A stretch of 64,000 nucleotides of DNA, from contig CAUJGP010000003.1 of assembly GCA_963170155.1 (NCBI GenBank), forward strand, positions 1 through 64,000. The letters are read 5' to 3'. Shown one piece after another: positions 15,607 through 25,036 of this stretch. Position 1 is the stretch's first letter. Each line of letters opens with the position of its first letter. This stretch comes from Bdellovibrionota bacterium. GTDB taxonomy: Bacteria; Bdellovibrionota; Bdellovibrionia; Bdellovibrionales; Bdellovibrionaceae. The notes below the pieces were generated by a model. The model ran no database searches. It had not been told where the DNA came from and worked only from the letters and a program-made list of their open reading frames with translations. The position numbers and the translations under genes were made by a program.

Positions 15607-17871
15607 ATGTCATTGAATCAATTGGGTTGCTGGTTAGGAGTGGGAATCCTGGTATTCGGTGGTTTTTCAGCGGGGTGGGCGGTAGAGCCTGATTTAAATA
15701 AATTGGAAAAATCAGGATACATCATGGGGCCAGGAAATGCCAACTTTCCTATTTCAGAGGCTTGGAAAAGACAAGTTTCACTTATGACAAACGTCGATGT
15801 CTTTGATGCCCTTGCTGAGAGAATTGAGAGTGTAGTTTGTGGAGGAGAACAGAATAAATCAGTTCTCGTTGTGGGTGATCCTTCGGTGGCTTATTTATAC
15901 CTTTATGCTCGAATAGCGAGTTCGCGGTCAAATTCTCGATGCCCAAGCAACATGTGGCACGTGCAACTTAATATTGGAAAAATAGAGTCTGGAAATAGAT
16001 TTGTGGGTGATGTCGAGCAATATTGGATTAATAATGTTCTAGAGCCTTCAAGTGGGAAAGATGTTATCATATACTTAGATGCTCTGGGAATGCTTGTTGG
16101 TTTAGGATCTCATTCTAATGATGAAACTGGAATTGAAAGAGAGTATGTTGCAAGTATTACATCTGGACGAATGCGCTCTGTAGCCTTTATGGATAAGTAT
16201 GAGTATAATGAGATGATTCGCTCTCGTAATGCCTACGTGCTTGAATCTTTTGGAGACAAAATAATACTTCCTCCTGTTGATAGTGCACAAGTTTTCAAAT
16301 TAGCTCAAACTTATATGAAAGTTTTGTATCCTTCCATGGTTTTGAGGGATAAAGACTTACAGTTTATCATTAAAAATACAGCTTACTATCAACCAAATCG
16401 CAACGAACCGGATCGTACTCTTTCTGTGGTGAATGCTTTGATTCGAGATTTTGGCCCTGGTAACGAATCAAAACCGGAAATAAGGTGGATTGATGTTCAG
16501 TCGGCTCATCCTTACCCACCTAATATAACTGAAGAGTATATTATAGATCAGCCTGAGTTTGAGGCACTTCAATTGAAGTTTGATTTTTTTGATTTTGAAG
16601 ATAACTATGATTATTTAGAAATTTATGATGGCCACAAAAATGATGTAACGCCATTATTGAAGTTGAGTGGAAAGAAACCTGCTGGAATGCGAACGGCCTA
16701 TTTTGGGACTAATAAGCTTCGTTTATTAATGACTACTGATAATTCGGGTACGAACCAAGGATTTAAGATCACTACCATTTATGGTAAGAAGTTTTCGGCT
16801 TATACATTTAGCCGTGAAGAGGTACGTCGATCTATTCTGTCAGTAGCTCAAGTTCCACAATGGCTCATAGACCGAGATTATAGTATCATAAAGGATCTTG
16901 AAGCTAATTTAAATAGTGATGTTGTGGGCGTGGCGGAAGGTAAAAAGGATTTAGTTCGTTTGGCTAAAAATGGTTATGTCGCTGGTCGAACGGATGATAA
17001 ACCTATTGCAACGGCTTTACTGGCTGGACCTACAGGGACTGGGAAAAGTTACATTGCAAAGAAAATGGCTGACTTCACAGGATTAAAGCTTATTACGTTG
17101 GACATGACTAACTATAAAGAAGTGCGAAATTTTGCGAGCTTTCAAGAAGTGATGGCAAGAAGTTTAACGAATAACCCCTATGCTATTTACCTTTTTGAAG
17201 AGATTGATAAAGCATCCATTGAAGTTCTCGATCAACTGTATTTTATGATGGACGAAGGAGTTTTTTATGATGCTCATCAGCGTCCTCTTTTTGCTCGAGG
17301 TGCTTATATCCTTATGACAACGAATGCAGCTTCAAATGTGATTTTGAAAGATCCAAATAATCCTAATTTAAGATCTCTTGTGATGGAAGACCTAAGAGCT
17401 AGTTTTCGCATGAGCTTTCTGAACCGATTTGATGCGATCAGTATTTTTAAGCCTTTTACGGACCCTGAGTTTCACCAGCTTGCTCAAACTTTAGTGAGCA
17501 AGAAGCTGGAGAGGATGAAAGAGGTGTTCGAATGGGATATGTCTGTTGATGCGGGAACTTTGCATTTTATTGCTACCCATGGACGGAGCGCTGAGTTTGG
17601 AGCTCGCCCGATGGAGAGACTCATTGAAAATACACTAGGAATAGGAATTGCGGAATATCAGTTATCAATGGGAGCTATCCCTGAGCTTGCTAAGATTAAG
17701 ATTCAAAAACTAGAGGGTTTGTATGACTTTAAGATAGATGTTGATGGGCACGCGCTTGAGTATGCAGTTGATATTTCAAATAATGGATTACTGAGCTTAG
17801 AATTGCAAAATATAAAAATACCCCACTCCTTGCTCAAATTCTTTGAAGCTCATCGACTTTATGAGGACTGA
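15607..17871 (+). CDS. ClpA/ClpB-like AAA+ protein with leader and internal CUB domain
   Basis: A 754-residue protein with a hydrophobic N-terminus (residues 9-24, possible cleavage after SAGWA). Residues about 65-240 resemble the first ATPase module of ClpA/ClpB, but the Walker A reads VVGDPSVAYLYLY without GKT and the Walker B IIYLDAL has lost its Glu. Residues about 297-392 form a CUB domain: FDFFDFEDNYDYLEIYDG, then LRLLMTTDNSGTNQGFKI; acidic residues typical of the CUB calcium site are kept. Residues about 437-720 are a second module: GPTGTGKS (474-481), Walker B YLFEEIDKA (Asp to Glu), sensor 1 MTTNA, Arg finger FLNRFDAI, sensor 2 GARPMERL. AGGAAGGGG supports the ATG. A terminator follows. 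Export is likely from leader plus CUB, but the leader lacks N-terminal positive charges. Confidence 0.8.
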   Translation: MSLNQLGCWLGVGILVFGGFSAGWAVEPDLNKLEKSGYIMGPGNANFPISEAWKRQVSLMTNVDVFDALAERIESVVCGGEQNKSVLVVGDPSVAYLYLYARIASSRSNSRCPSNMWHVQLNIGKIESGNRFVGDVEQYWINNVLEPSSGKDVIIYLDALGMLVGLGSHSNDETGIEREYVASITSGRMRSVAFMDKYEYNEMIRSRNAYVLESFGDKIILPPVDSAQVFKLAQTYMKVLYPSMVLRDKDLQFIIKNTAYYQPNRNEPDRTLSVVNALIRDFGPGNESKPEIRWIDVQSAHPYPPNITEEYIIDQPEFEALQLKFDFFDFEDNYDYLEIYDGHKNDVTPLLKLSGKKPAGMRTAYFGTNKLRLLMTTDNSGTNQGFKITTIYGKKFSAYTFSREEVRRSILSVAQVPQWLIDRDYSIIKDLEANLNSDVVGVAEGKKDLVRLAKNGYVAGRTDDKPIATALLAGPTGTGKSYIAKKMADFTGLKLITLDMTNYKEVRNFASFQEVMARSLTNNPYAIYLFEEIDKASIEVLDQLYFMMDEGVFYDAHQRPLFARGAYILMTTNAASNVILKDPNNPNLRSLVMEDLRASFRMSFLNRFDAISIFKPFTDPEFHQLAQTLVSKKLERMKEVFEWDMSVDAGTLHFIATHGRSAEFGARPMERLIENTLGIGIAEYQLSMGAIPELAKIKIQKLEGLYDFKIDVDGHALEYAVDISNNGLLSLELQNIKIPHSLLKFFEAHRLYED

Positions 17872-17963
17872 AAAATTTTCTCGTGAACAGTTCAGTGTCG
17901 CGGCATTGAAAAAGAATTTTGCGATAATAAGAAATTGTATTTTTATGATGATTGCATAGCCTC

Positions 17964-18005
17964 TGCGGCGAAGTTGTTTTGAATAGCTTCGCCGCATTTT
18001 TATTT
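17964..18005 (+). terminator. Rho-independent terminator after the AAA+/CUB gene
   Basis: Ten-base perfect arms TGCGGCGAAG (17964-17973) and CTTCGCCGCA (17987-17996) enclose a 13-base loop and are followed by TTTTTATTT. Confidence 0.9.
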
Positions 18006-18086
18006 CTCTGAACTTTGGTCTATCTTTAAGAATTAGGACTATGCGTCCCTAAGAAGTCTTGCGACTCTAGGAAGAGGGAGGCCTGC

Positions 18087-18959
18087 TTGAGTTTTTTGGG
18101 AATTTTATTTTTTTCGATTATTCAGCTTCTATTCTTTTCAGGTTTGGTCTTCGTTTGGTTGCGAGTAAAAAAAGAGTCTTCGGATGATTCTCGATGGAGC
18201 CGAAATCTTCAAATTTTACAGAGTAAAATCGCTATATTTGAGGATTTAAGTGATCGGACAGAGACGCAGGTTAATCAACTCACAATTATGCTTGAAAATA
18301 AAATGTGCGATTTACAAAGAAAGATTGATGAAGCAGACAATATTTTGAATAAAATTTCGACATCCATGAAAAAATCCATGGAAGTGGCTCAGATTTTTCA
18401 GGATAAAATTCCCCATGAAGAAATTATAGAAAGACAAAATACTGTTAAATTTGTGCGGGCAGCTCTTATGGCTCATCAAGGAAAAACAGTTGATGAAATT
18501 GCACAGGTTATTCCGCTGCCTCAATCTCAAATTGAATTTATTGTTAAAGTGAATGCGCAAAGGTTGAGCTTTGATCCAAGTCAAATGCCTGATTGGCTTA
18601 AAGCAGAAATGAGGCGAGAAGAAGCTTCTGGTGATTCGATGATATCTTCGCCCTCTGTTGTATTAATGCGTTCTCCATTACGCCCTTTGAACCAGTTACT
18701 TCATCAGAGATTGGCTTTTGTGGAATCGGGAGATTCACTCAAGGTCGATGAACAAGAAAGTAAACCCCAAGAAATAGCATCAGAAGGGTCACAAAGACTG
18801 ATGAAAGAGGATTCCTTTGACGAAAAATCATCATCTTCGATAACAGGTTTGGCTTCTAAGAAAAGTTCTTTTGAAAGAGTGAGAGAGCTCGGGATTCGAC
18901 CTGTTGTATTTCCACGAATAGAGAGCCCAGTTAAATCCATTCCAACAACGTTAAAATAA
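18087..18959 (+). CDS. Membrane-anchored coiled-coil protein with DUF2802-like helix-turn-helix
   Basis: An N-terminal membrane anchor (residues 3-25) is followed by a coiled coil (about 40-115) and then AALMAHQGKTVDEIAQVIPL with SQIEFIVKVN. This is a short helix-turn-helix-like block seen in DUF2802/DUF6115 proteins. The C-terminal 130 residues are low-complexity and Ser/Glu-rich. TTG at 18087 follows GGGAGG. It ends 45 bases before ribE and may be cotranscribed with the rib genes. Function is unknown. Confidence 0.7.
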   Translation: MSFLGILFFSIIQLLFFSGLVFVWLRVKKESSDDSRWSRNLQILQSKIAIFEDLSDRTETQVNQLTIMLENKMCDLQRKIDEADNILNKISTSMKKSMEVAQIFQDKIPHEEIIERQNTVKFVRAALMAHQGKTVDEIAQVIPLPQSQIEFIVKVNAQRLSFDPSQMPDWLKAEMRREEASGDSMISSPSVVLMRSPLRPLNQLLHQRLAFVESGDSLKVDEQESKPQEIASEGSQRLMKEDSFDEKSSSSITGLASKKSSFERVRELGIRPVVFPRIESPVKSIPTTLK

Positions 18960-19004
18960 ATTCAGTGGGTTGACCTTCGAAGTGAGTAGAGCTATCCCTA
19001 ACGC

Positions 19005-19637
19005 ATGTTTTCTGGAATAATTGAAGCCACAGAAGTGATCTTGAAATCCCGTCCTCTCGACCAGGCACATGAACTGACTATTCGCAGACCATCGATTTTT
19101 GATGATATTTCATTGGGCGATAGTATTGCGGTTAATGGGGTTTGCTTGACGGTGGAATCCTTTGATGCTCAAACCCTTACGTTCACCCTTGGATTTGAAA
19201 CTCTAAAGGTCTTGGGGACAGGGTTGGACTTCTGGTTATGTTACCCTGTTAATTTGGAAAGGTCTTTGACGATAGGATCTCGTATTCATGGCCACTCAGT
19301 GACGGGTCATGTGGAGACTTTACTCCCAGTTTTAAAGAGTGAGGCGTTGGGGGAAAATTGGATTTTAAGAGTTGGATTACCCCCTATTTTTCAAGAGCTT
19401 TGCTGGATAAAAGGAAGTGTCACCCTGAATGGTGTAAGTTTAACCATCAATTCTCTCGAAGATCAGCAGTTAGAGGTTTGTTTAATCCCTGAAACTCAAA
19501 AAAGAACAAATCTCTGCCATTATAAAGAGGGTGAAAAGGTCAGTTTTGAACCAGATTCTTTTGCAAAGGCTATCAGTCATATTTTAACTCAAAAACTGCA
19601 GAATGGAGGAGCATGTTTAATACCACCGAAGAATTGA
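19005..19637 (+). CDS. ribE: Riboflavin synthase, alpha subunit
   Basis: Converts two 6,7-dimethyl-8-ribityllumazines to riboflavin plus a pyrimidine. It has two lumazine-binding repeats: [11 protein letters not shown] with [16 protein letters not shown], and [15 protein letters not shown] with [17 protein letters not shown]. Length (210) is typical. Its 3' end overlaps the next gene by 25 bases, so expression is coupled. There is no room upstream for an FMN riboswitch; the preceding gene ends 45 bases before. Confidence 0.96.
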   Translation: MFSGIIEATEVILKSRPLDQAHELTIRRPSIFDDISLGDSIAVNGVCLTVESFDAQTLTFTLGFETLKVLGTGLDFWLCYPVNLERSLTIGSRIHGHSVTGHVETLLPVLKSEALGENWILRVGLPPIFQELCWIKGSVTLNGVSLTINSLEDQQLEVCLIPETQKRTNLCHYKEGEKVSFEPDSFAKAISHILTQKLQNGGACLIPPKN

Positions 19638-20737
19638 TTGAAGATATTCGTATGGGAAAAATGGTGGTTCTTATTGATGATGAGGATCGTGAAAATGAAG
19701 GTGATCTTGTTTGTGCTGCTGATTTCATTACTCCATCAATGATTAATTTTATGGCGGCCGAGGCACGAGGGCTTATCTGTTTAGCGCTGTCCAAAGAGCA
19801 GGTGGAGCACTTGCAACTTCCCTTGATGGTTCGAGAAGATGAAAATTATGCACCTAATAAAACGGCTTTTACAGTGAGTATTGAGGCTTCAAGTGGAGTT
19901 ACAACAGGAATTTCAGCAGCGGATCGAGCGCATACCATTCGAGTCGCCTCTCATCGTAATGTGAAACCAAACGATATTCGCACTCCAGGACATGTATTTC
20001 CAATTAAAGCTCAAGAGGGAGGAGTTTTAAAGCGAGCGGGTCACACAGAAGGAAGTGTGGATTTAGCTAGACTTGCAGGGCACACTCCTGCGGCAGTGAT
20101 TTGTGAGGTGATGAATGTCGATGGGACGATGGCTCGAGTTCCTGATTTACGAGTTTTTGCTGAAAAACATGGCTTAAAAATAGGGACCATTGTGGATTTA
20201 ATTGAGTACCGCTTGGCTAATGAATCTTTAGTCACTGAAGTGGGGGAACCAACCTGCTTTCTTTCTTCTCAGGCAAACCTGAAGATCCGTATTTTTCGCT
20301 CAAGTATTGATGGAGCAGAGCATCTCGTTTTTCAAAAAGGAGAGATTCGTGGTGATCAACCTACTTTGGTGCGAGTGCATGTCGAGAGTTCTCCCAAAGA
20401 TATACTCTCAATCCTGTTAGATCAGGAAAGCTCGCTTTCCACAGCACGAAAAAAAATTCTAGAAGCCGAAGAGGCAGGAGTTCTTGTCATCTTAAGAGAA
20501 GAAAAAAAGGGGAGTTCACAGAAGCCGGTAGAGGATGAATTAAAAGCTATGATGGGGTTGAATGAACGGATGATGGTCATGGATGGGCGTGATTATGGGA
20601 TAGGAGCTCAAATCCTTCGTTCTTTAGGTGTGCATAAAATTAAGCTTCTATCGCGTCGCCCAGAAAAAAAGGTGGGTTTGAAAGCTTATGGGTTGGAAAT
20701 TGTTGATGTGGAGGCCTTAACATTGGATCATGAGTAA
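19613..20737 (+). CDS. ribB: 3,4-dihydroxy-2-butanone-4-phosphate synthase with degenerate GTP cyclohydrolase II domain (RibBX-like)
   Basis: Residues 1-200 are Rib[13 protein letters not shown] and [16 protein letters not shown] hold the catalytic acidic and His residues that convert ribulose 5-phosphate to the four-carbon riboflavin precursor. Residues 210-374 align with RibA, but the zinc site (normally three Cys after RVHSEC) reads [20 protein letters not shown] without cysteine. GTP cyclohydrolase II activity is therefore unlikely. Proteins of this type are called RibBX. GGAGG precedes the ATG at 19613 inside ribE. A working RibA and RibD must lie elsewhere. Confidence 0.92.
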   Translation: MFNTTEELIEDIRMGKMVVLIDDEDRENEGDLVCAADFITPSMINFMAAEARGLICLALSKEQVEHLQLPLMVREDENYAPNKTAFTVSIEASSGVTTGISAADRAHTIRVASHRNVKPNDIRTPGHVFPIKAQEGGVLKRAGHTEGSVDLARLAGHTPAAVICEVMNVDGTMARVPDLRVFAEKHGLKIGTIVDLIEYRLANESLVTEVGEPTCFLSSQANLKIRIFRSSIDGAEHLVFQKGEIRGDQPTLVRVHVESSPKDILSILLDQESSLSTARKKILEAEEAGVLVILREEKKGSSQKPVEDELKAMMGLNERMMVMDGRDYGIGAQILRSLGVHKIKLLSRRPEKKVGLKAYGLEIVDVEALTLDHE

Positions 20738-20788
20738 ATGCCAATGAATTGCGGCATTGTTGATCTCTCTCATTGAAAAGGATTGTTT

Positions 20789-21235
20789 ATGCTCATAGGA
20801 ATTGTAACTGCCAAGTTCAACCATGAAATTACATTTAAGCTCGAGCAGGGGGCGTTTGAGACTTTAAAAAAAACAGGTCTGAAGGAAGAACAAATCAGAA
20901 AAGTTAGAGTTCCAGGAGCAGTTGAGATTCCTTTGGCGGCAAAGGCGCTTTTGGATCAAGGTTGTGATGGTGTTGTAGCCCTAGGAGCTGTGATTCGGGG
21001 AGATACAGCTCATTTTGATTATGTTTGCCAGAGCGTTGAACGAGGAATCACCCAGTTGATGCTTGAGTATGGAAAGCCTATTGGATTTGGGATATTGACT
21101 ACCGAAAATGAAGAGCAAGCTTGGGAAAGAACAACGGGATCTCATGGTAATAAGGGAGCTGAGGCTGCACTGACAGTTCTTGAGATGTTGGAGCTTCTTT
21201 CAGAAATAAAAATGCCAGTGAAAAGTAAAAGTTAG
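20789..21235 (+). CDS. ribH: 6,7-dimethyl-8-ribityllumazine synthase
   Basis: Condenses the RibB product with the ribityl pyrimidine. VRVPGAVEIPLAAKALL and the signature GAVIRGDTAHFDYV (active-site His) are present, then GKPIGFGILTTENEEQA and GNKGAEAA. Length about 148. AAAGGA at 20777-20782 favours the ATG at 20789 over the TTG six bases before. It completes the ribE-ribB-ribH set; no nusB follows. Confidence 0.96.
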   Translation: MLIGIVTAKFNHEITFKLEQGAFETLKKTGLKEEQIRKVRVPGAVEIPLAAKALLDQGCDGVVALGAVIRGDTAHFDYVCQSVERGITQLMLEYGKPIGFGILTTENEEQAWERTTGSHGNKGAEAALTVLEMLELLSEIKMPVKSKS

Positions 21236-21287
21236 CCGAATATCAAAAATGCATTCAGCATTGCGAAGGTAGAAGGTCGCTCGTATT

Positions 21288-23540
21288 ATGCCGGAAGAAT
21301 TAAAGCCATCAAGTGTAACAAATAACACCGAAGATCTGGGCTCAGAGTCCGTTCTTCCTGGTCCCAGTGAATTTAGAAAACGAAAAAGAGAGATGGTTTT
21401 TGTCGTATTAATCTCTTTTTTGTTTCTACTGCTGACATGGTTTCAAATTAAGTTGTTTGGAATTAGTCAAGAACTCCCCTTTGTGCATTCTATCTTTTTC
21501 TTTGGCTTAGTTAATTTTAATATCATTCTTTTATTACTTCTTTTGTTTTTGATTTTTAGAAATGTGGTAAAGGTTTTCGTAGAACGACGAGGAAGAGTCA
21601 TTGGGAGCAGTTTAAAGGCCAAATTAATTGCGGCTTTTGTGGCGTTTAGTTTTATTCCTACGGTATTGATGTTTTTGATTTCTGTTTTTTATATTAATTC
21701 CAGTTTTGATAAATGGTTTAGCGTAAAGATGGCTGGTGTTTTAAAGGGATCCCTAGAGGTGACAAACGCTTATTATTTCAATGCTAAAAAAAGGAATTAC
21801 CATTTTGCCAATGAAGTCGCAAAGCAAGTGCTCAGACTCTCTTCTCCCAAGCAAATTAAAGAACGTTTGAAAGAGTTGCGGCAGGTGTTTGATTTAGACG
21901 CCTTGGAGTACTATCCTTCTTTGTTTGATGAGCGTATGGTTGCGCTTTCTAGTGAGCAACGGATTTCTCGTTTACCGATATTATCATTGGAATTTTTGCA
22001 AAAAGGAATCAAAAGTAAGGTTGAAGCCAGTACGATTCATCAATTCGGTGATGGAAATTTAGTACGAGTTATTGTTCCCGTCGATGAAAAGTTGAATCGA
22101 GGGGCCATTGTTGTTTCTAGTTATGTACCGCTTTCGCTCTTGACCAAGATGAATGATATTTCTTCGGCCTACGAAGATTTCAGAGATGTTAATCCTTTGG
22201 AGTATCCACTTAAATCCATTTATACGATTATTTTATTTTTTATGACTTTAGTAATTTTATTAGCTGCAACCTGGTTTGGATTTTATTTGGCAAAGCAGTT
22301 GTCTATACCGCTTGTTATGGTGGGAAGGGCGACCCGTCGTGTGGCTGAAGGTGACTACTCAGAGGTGAATGTACAATCGGGATCTGAAGAGATTTTAGAA
22401 TTGGTAAAAAGTTTTAATTTAATGACGATGAATCTTGCTAAGTCCGAACGCGAAGTGAAAGACGCCCATCATAGTTTAGAAATTACACTTGAAAATCTCA
22501 ACAAGCACACGCGTTATGTTGAGGTGGTTTTGGCAAACGTGAGCACAGGGGTGCTGTCTGCGGACCAGGATGGGATGGTCACCACTTTGAATCGTAAGGC
22601 TTGTCAGTTGCTCAACATTGAAGATTCAAAGTATATCGGTCGGCCCGCTAAAGATTTATTCGGTCGAGATAATTATAAAATGATTTTTGAGATTTTTAAA
22701 ACAATGAAGGAGCGTGGTCTTGATAGTATTCAGAAAGAGGTGACTATCTTTGCGAATGGCCAGAATATCCCTTTGCAGGTGATGCTGAGCTCTCTCTTTG
22801 ATGAGAGAGGGACCGATGTTGGTCAGATATTGGTTTTTGATGATTTAACGCCCATTGTGAATGCTCAGAGGGCTGCGGCCTGGACAGAAGTGGCACGGCG
22901 GATTGCTCACGAAATTAAAAATCCTCTGACTCCCATTAAACTTTCCGCGGAGAGATTGCAGAGAAAGTTTGGAATGCAGGTTTCAGATAGCGCTTTCCAA
23001 GAATGTACGAGCATGATTATAAAACAAACTGACGAGCTTCGTCGTTTAGTGAATGAGTTCAGTCAGTTTGCTCGCTTACCAGAAGCTCGAAAAGTGATGG
23101 GTTCATTGAATCAAGTGATTGAGGAAGCTCTGGTTTTATATCGCTCTGCCCACTCCCAACATCGGATTGAATTTAAGAAAGATGCTCAACTTCCTGATTT
23201 TAAACTAGATCCAGAGCAAATGAAGCGAGTGGTTGGAAATTTGGTAGATAATGCCATTCACGCTGTTGCTACGGGGGAGTTGGCTTTTGTTAAACTGGAA
23301 ACACAATTTAATCCGTCTTTGAAATTGGTGACTTTAACTGTAAGTGATAATGGGAGTGGAATTCTGGCGGAAGATCGCCAGAGAGTTTTTGAACCCTATT
23401 ACTCCACAAAAGATGGAGGAACAGGTTTGGGTCTTCCTATTGTGAAGCGAATTATTGAAGACCATGATGGCTTTATTCGAGCTTTGGGTAATGAGCCTAA
23501 GGGGACAAGGATGGTCATTGAATTGCCTGTCAATGGATGA
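21288..23540 (+). CDS. ntrY: NtrY-like membrane sensor histidine kinase
   Basis: A 750-residue kinase with the NtrY layout: three hydrophobic segments (36-56, 66-90, 110-135), an extracytoplasmic domain (about 136-308), a fourth membrane segment (310-332), HAMP (333-388), PAS (about 405-520), then HisKA with AHEIKNPLTPIKLSAERL (His541), and HATPase boxes NLVDNAIHAV, SDNGSGI and GGTGLGLPIVK. It is followed by its NtrX-like regulator 86 bases later. In proteobacteria NtrY/NtrX links nitrogen or redox state and envelope properties to transcription; the signal here is not known. Confidence 0.92.
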   Translation: MPEELKPSSVTNNTEDLGSESVLPGPSEFRKRKREMVFVVLISFLFLLLTWFQIKLFGISQELPFVHSIFFFGLVNFNIILLLLLLFLIFRNVVKVFVERRGRVIGSSLKAKLIAAFVAFSFIPTVLMFLISVFYINSSFDKWFSVKMAGVLKGSLEVTNAYYFNAKKRNYHFANEVAKQVLRLSSPKQIKERLKELRQVFDLDALEYYPSLFDERMVALSSEQRISRLPILSLEFLQKGIKSKVEASTIHQFGDGNLVRVIVPVDEKLNRGAIVVSSYVPLSLLTKMNDISSAYEDFRDVNPLEYPLKSIYTIILFFMTLVILLAATWFGFYLAKQLSIPLVMVGRATRRVAEGDYSEVNVQSGSEEILELVKSFNLMTMNLAKSEREVKDAHHSLEITLENLNKHTRYVEVVLANVSTGVLSADQDGMVTTLNRKACQLLNIEDSKYIGRPAKDLFGRDNYKMIFEIFKTMKERGLDSIQKEVTIFANGQNIPLQVMLSSLFDERGTDVGQILVFDDLTPIVNAQRAAAWTEVARRIAHEIKNPLTPIKLSAERLQRKFGMQVSDSAFQECTSMIIKQTDELRRLVNEFSQFARLPEARKVMGSLNQVIEEALVLYRSAHSQHRIEFKKDAQLPDFKLDPEQMKRVVGNLVDNAIHAVATGELAFVKLETQFNPSLKLVTLTVSDNGSGILAEDRQRVFEPYYSTKDGGTGLGLPIVKRIIEDHDGFIRALGNEPKGTRMVIELPVNG

Positions 23541-23626
23541 TGAATATCAAAGCTAATATAAGATGAGGACTGGGACAATGAGAGAAGGATGTCATTAAGA
23601 TTGGCAAGAATAAAGAGAGGATGAAT

Positions 23627-25024
23627 ATGGATGAACAAAGCAAACCGAAAGTACTCATTGTGGATGATGAAGGGCCTATTCGTCAGGTTTTATCAGCGGC
23701 TTTAAAAGATGAAGGTTATGATGTCAGAGACGCTGAGAATGGAGAAATGGGTTTACAATTAATACGAGAGTTTCAGCCAGAAGTAGTACTTTTGGATATT
23801 TGGATGCCAGGGAAATTAGATGGTATGGCTGTTTTGCTAGAAGCGCGCAAAGGGCTTGCTAACGCTGATATTGTCATGATGTCTGGACATGGAACCATAG
23901 AAACTGCTGTTAGAGCCACTCGTTTGGGGGCTTGGGATTTCATAGAAAAACCTTTGTCTATGGATAAAATGATTGTGACTCTACAAAATTTGTTAGCTTA
24001 TCGCCTTGAAAAGGCGGAAAAAATATTTCTATTGAATCGTTTAAGAAAGAATATCGCCATTTTGGGCGAAGCACTTCCTATGCTGGAGTTGAAAGAAAAA
24101 ATTTCAACTTTAGCACCTAAAAATCATGGGATTTTGATTCGTGGTGAAGTGGGGGTTGGTAAGGAGTTAGTCGCTCAAAATATCCATTATTTGAGCTCGC
24201 GGTCTGGAAGAGCCTTTGTCGAATTTTCTATGAACTTTACCGCGAGTGAGTTGGCACAAGCGGAGTTGTTTGGCTATGAAAAAGGTTATTTTCCGGGAGC
24301 TGATAAAACAAAAAAAGGTCGTTTGGAATTAGCTCATTTAGGTACATTATTCATTGATGAATTGGCGGGCTTATCTGAAGAAGCGCAACTGCATTTATTG
24401 GAGTATTTAAAAACCAAGTCATTAATGCGTTTAGGGGGAGAGCAAAAGATTGAAGTGGATGTGCGGGTTTTAGCTTCATCAAGTAAAAATATGGAGGATG
24501 AAGTTCGTACAGGACGATTTAACAAAGAACTTTATGAGCTTTTGAATTTGAGTTTATTAGTTGTGCCTTCTCTAAGAGAAAGACGGGGGGATATTCCAGC
24601 TTTGTTAAACCATTTTGCAGATCAGTATGTTCGGGAAGGAAATGCTAACCGTAAAACATTCAGCGCCGACGCCATTCAGTTTATGCAAGACTATCCATGG
24701 CCTGCCAATGTCCGAGAATTGAGAAATTTTGTGGAAAGGGTTTATATTTTAACTCCCGGAGATTACGTTGATGTTCATGATCTTCATTTTGCAGGTTTAG
24801 AAGCAAAATCTGTAAAGTCAAAAGGAACATATCAGTCCACTGCTGAGCTAGGGAGTTTTCGGGATGCCAGAGCTGATTTTGAAAAGCAGTATCTTATTCG
24901 CAAGATCAATGAAAATGGAGGCAATATCACTCGCACCGCAGAGTTGATTGGCTTGGAGCGAAGTTACTTACATAGAAAGATAAAATCTTACGGAATTGAT
25001 TCTTTAATTAAGGGAATTGGGTGA
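23627..25024 (+). CDS. ntrX: NtrX-like response regulator with altered GAFTGA motif
   Basis: Receiver domain (1-120) with VLIVDDE, phosphoacceptor Asp in VVLLDIWMPG and the conserved Lys in FIEKP. AAA+ domain with Walker A GEVGVGKE and Walker B GTLFIDELAG; C-terminal Fis-type helix-turn-helix NITRTAELIGLERSYLHRKI. The sigma54-contacting loop GAFTGA reads GYFPGA (24284-24301), lacking the critical Thr. The protein may not open sigma54 promoters and could act as a DNA-binding repressor or activator instead. AGAGAGG supports the ATG at 23627 (second in-frame ATG). Confidence 0.9.
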   Translation: MDEQSKPKVLIVDDEGPIRQVLSAALKDEGYDVRDAENGEMGLQLIREFQPEVVLLDIWMPGKLDGMAVLLEARKGLANADIVMMSGHGTIETAVRATRLGAWDFIEKPLSMDKMIVTLQNLLAYRLEKAEKIFLLNRLRKNIAILGEALPMLELKEKISTLAPKNHGILIRGEVGVGKELVAQNIHYLSSRSGRAFVEFSMNFTASELAQAELFGYEKGYFPGADKTKKGRLELAHLGTLFIDELAGLSEEAQLHLLEYLKTKSLMRLGGEQKIEVDVRVLASSSKNMEDEVRTGRFNKELYELLNLSLLVVPSLRERRGDIPALLNHFADQYVREGNANRKTFSADAIQFMQDYPWPANVRELRNFVERVYILTPGDYVDVHDLHFAGLEAKSVKSKGTYQSTAELGSFRDARADFEKQYLIRKINENGGNITRTAELIGLERSYLHRKIKSYGIDSLIKGIG

Positions 25025-25036
25025 GGAGAGAAGGTC

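Noticed and set aside
18960-19004. FMN riboswitch upstream of the rib genes
   Set aside because: Only 45 bases are available, too short for the aptamer, and none of its conserved elements are visible.
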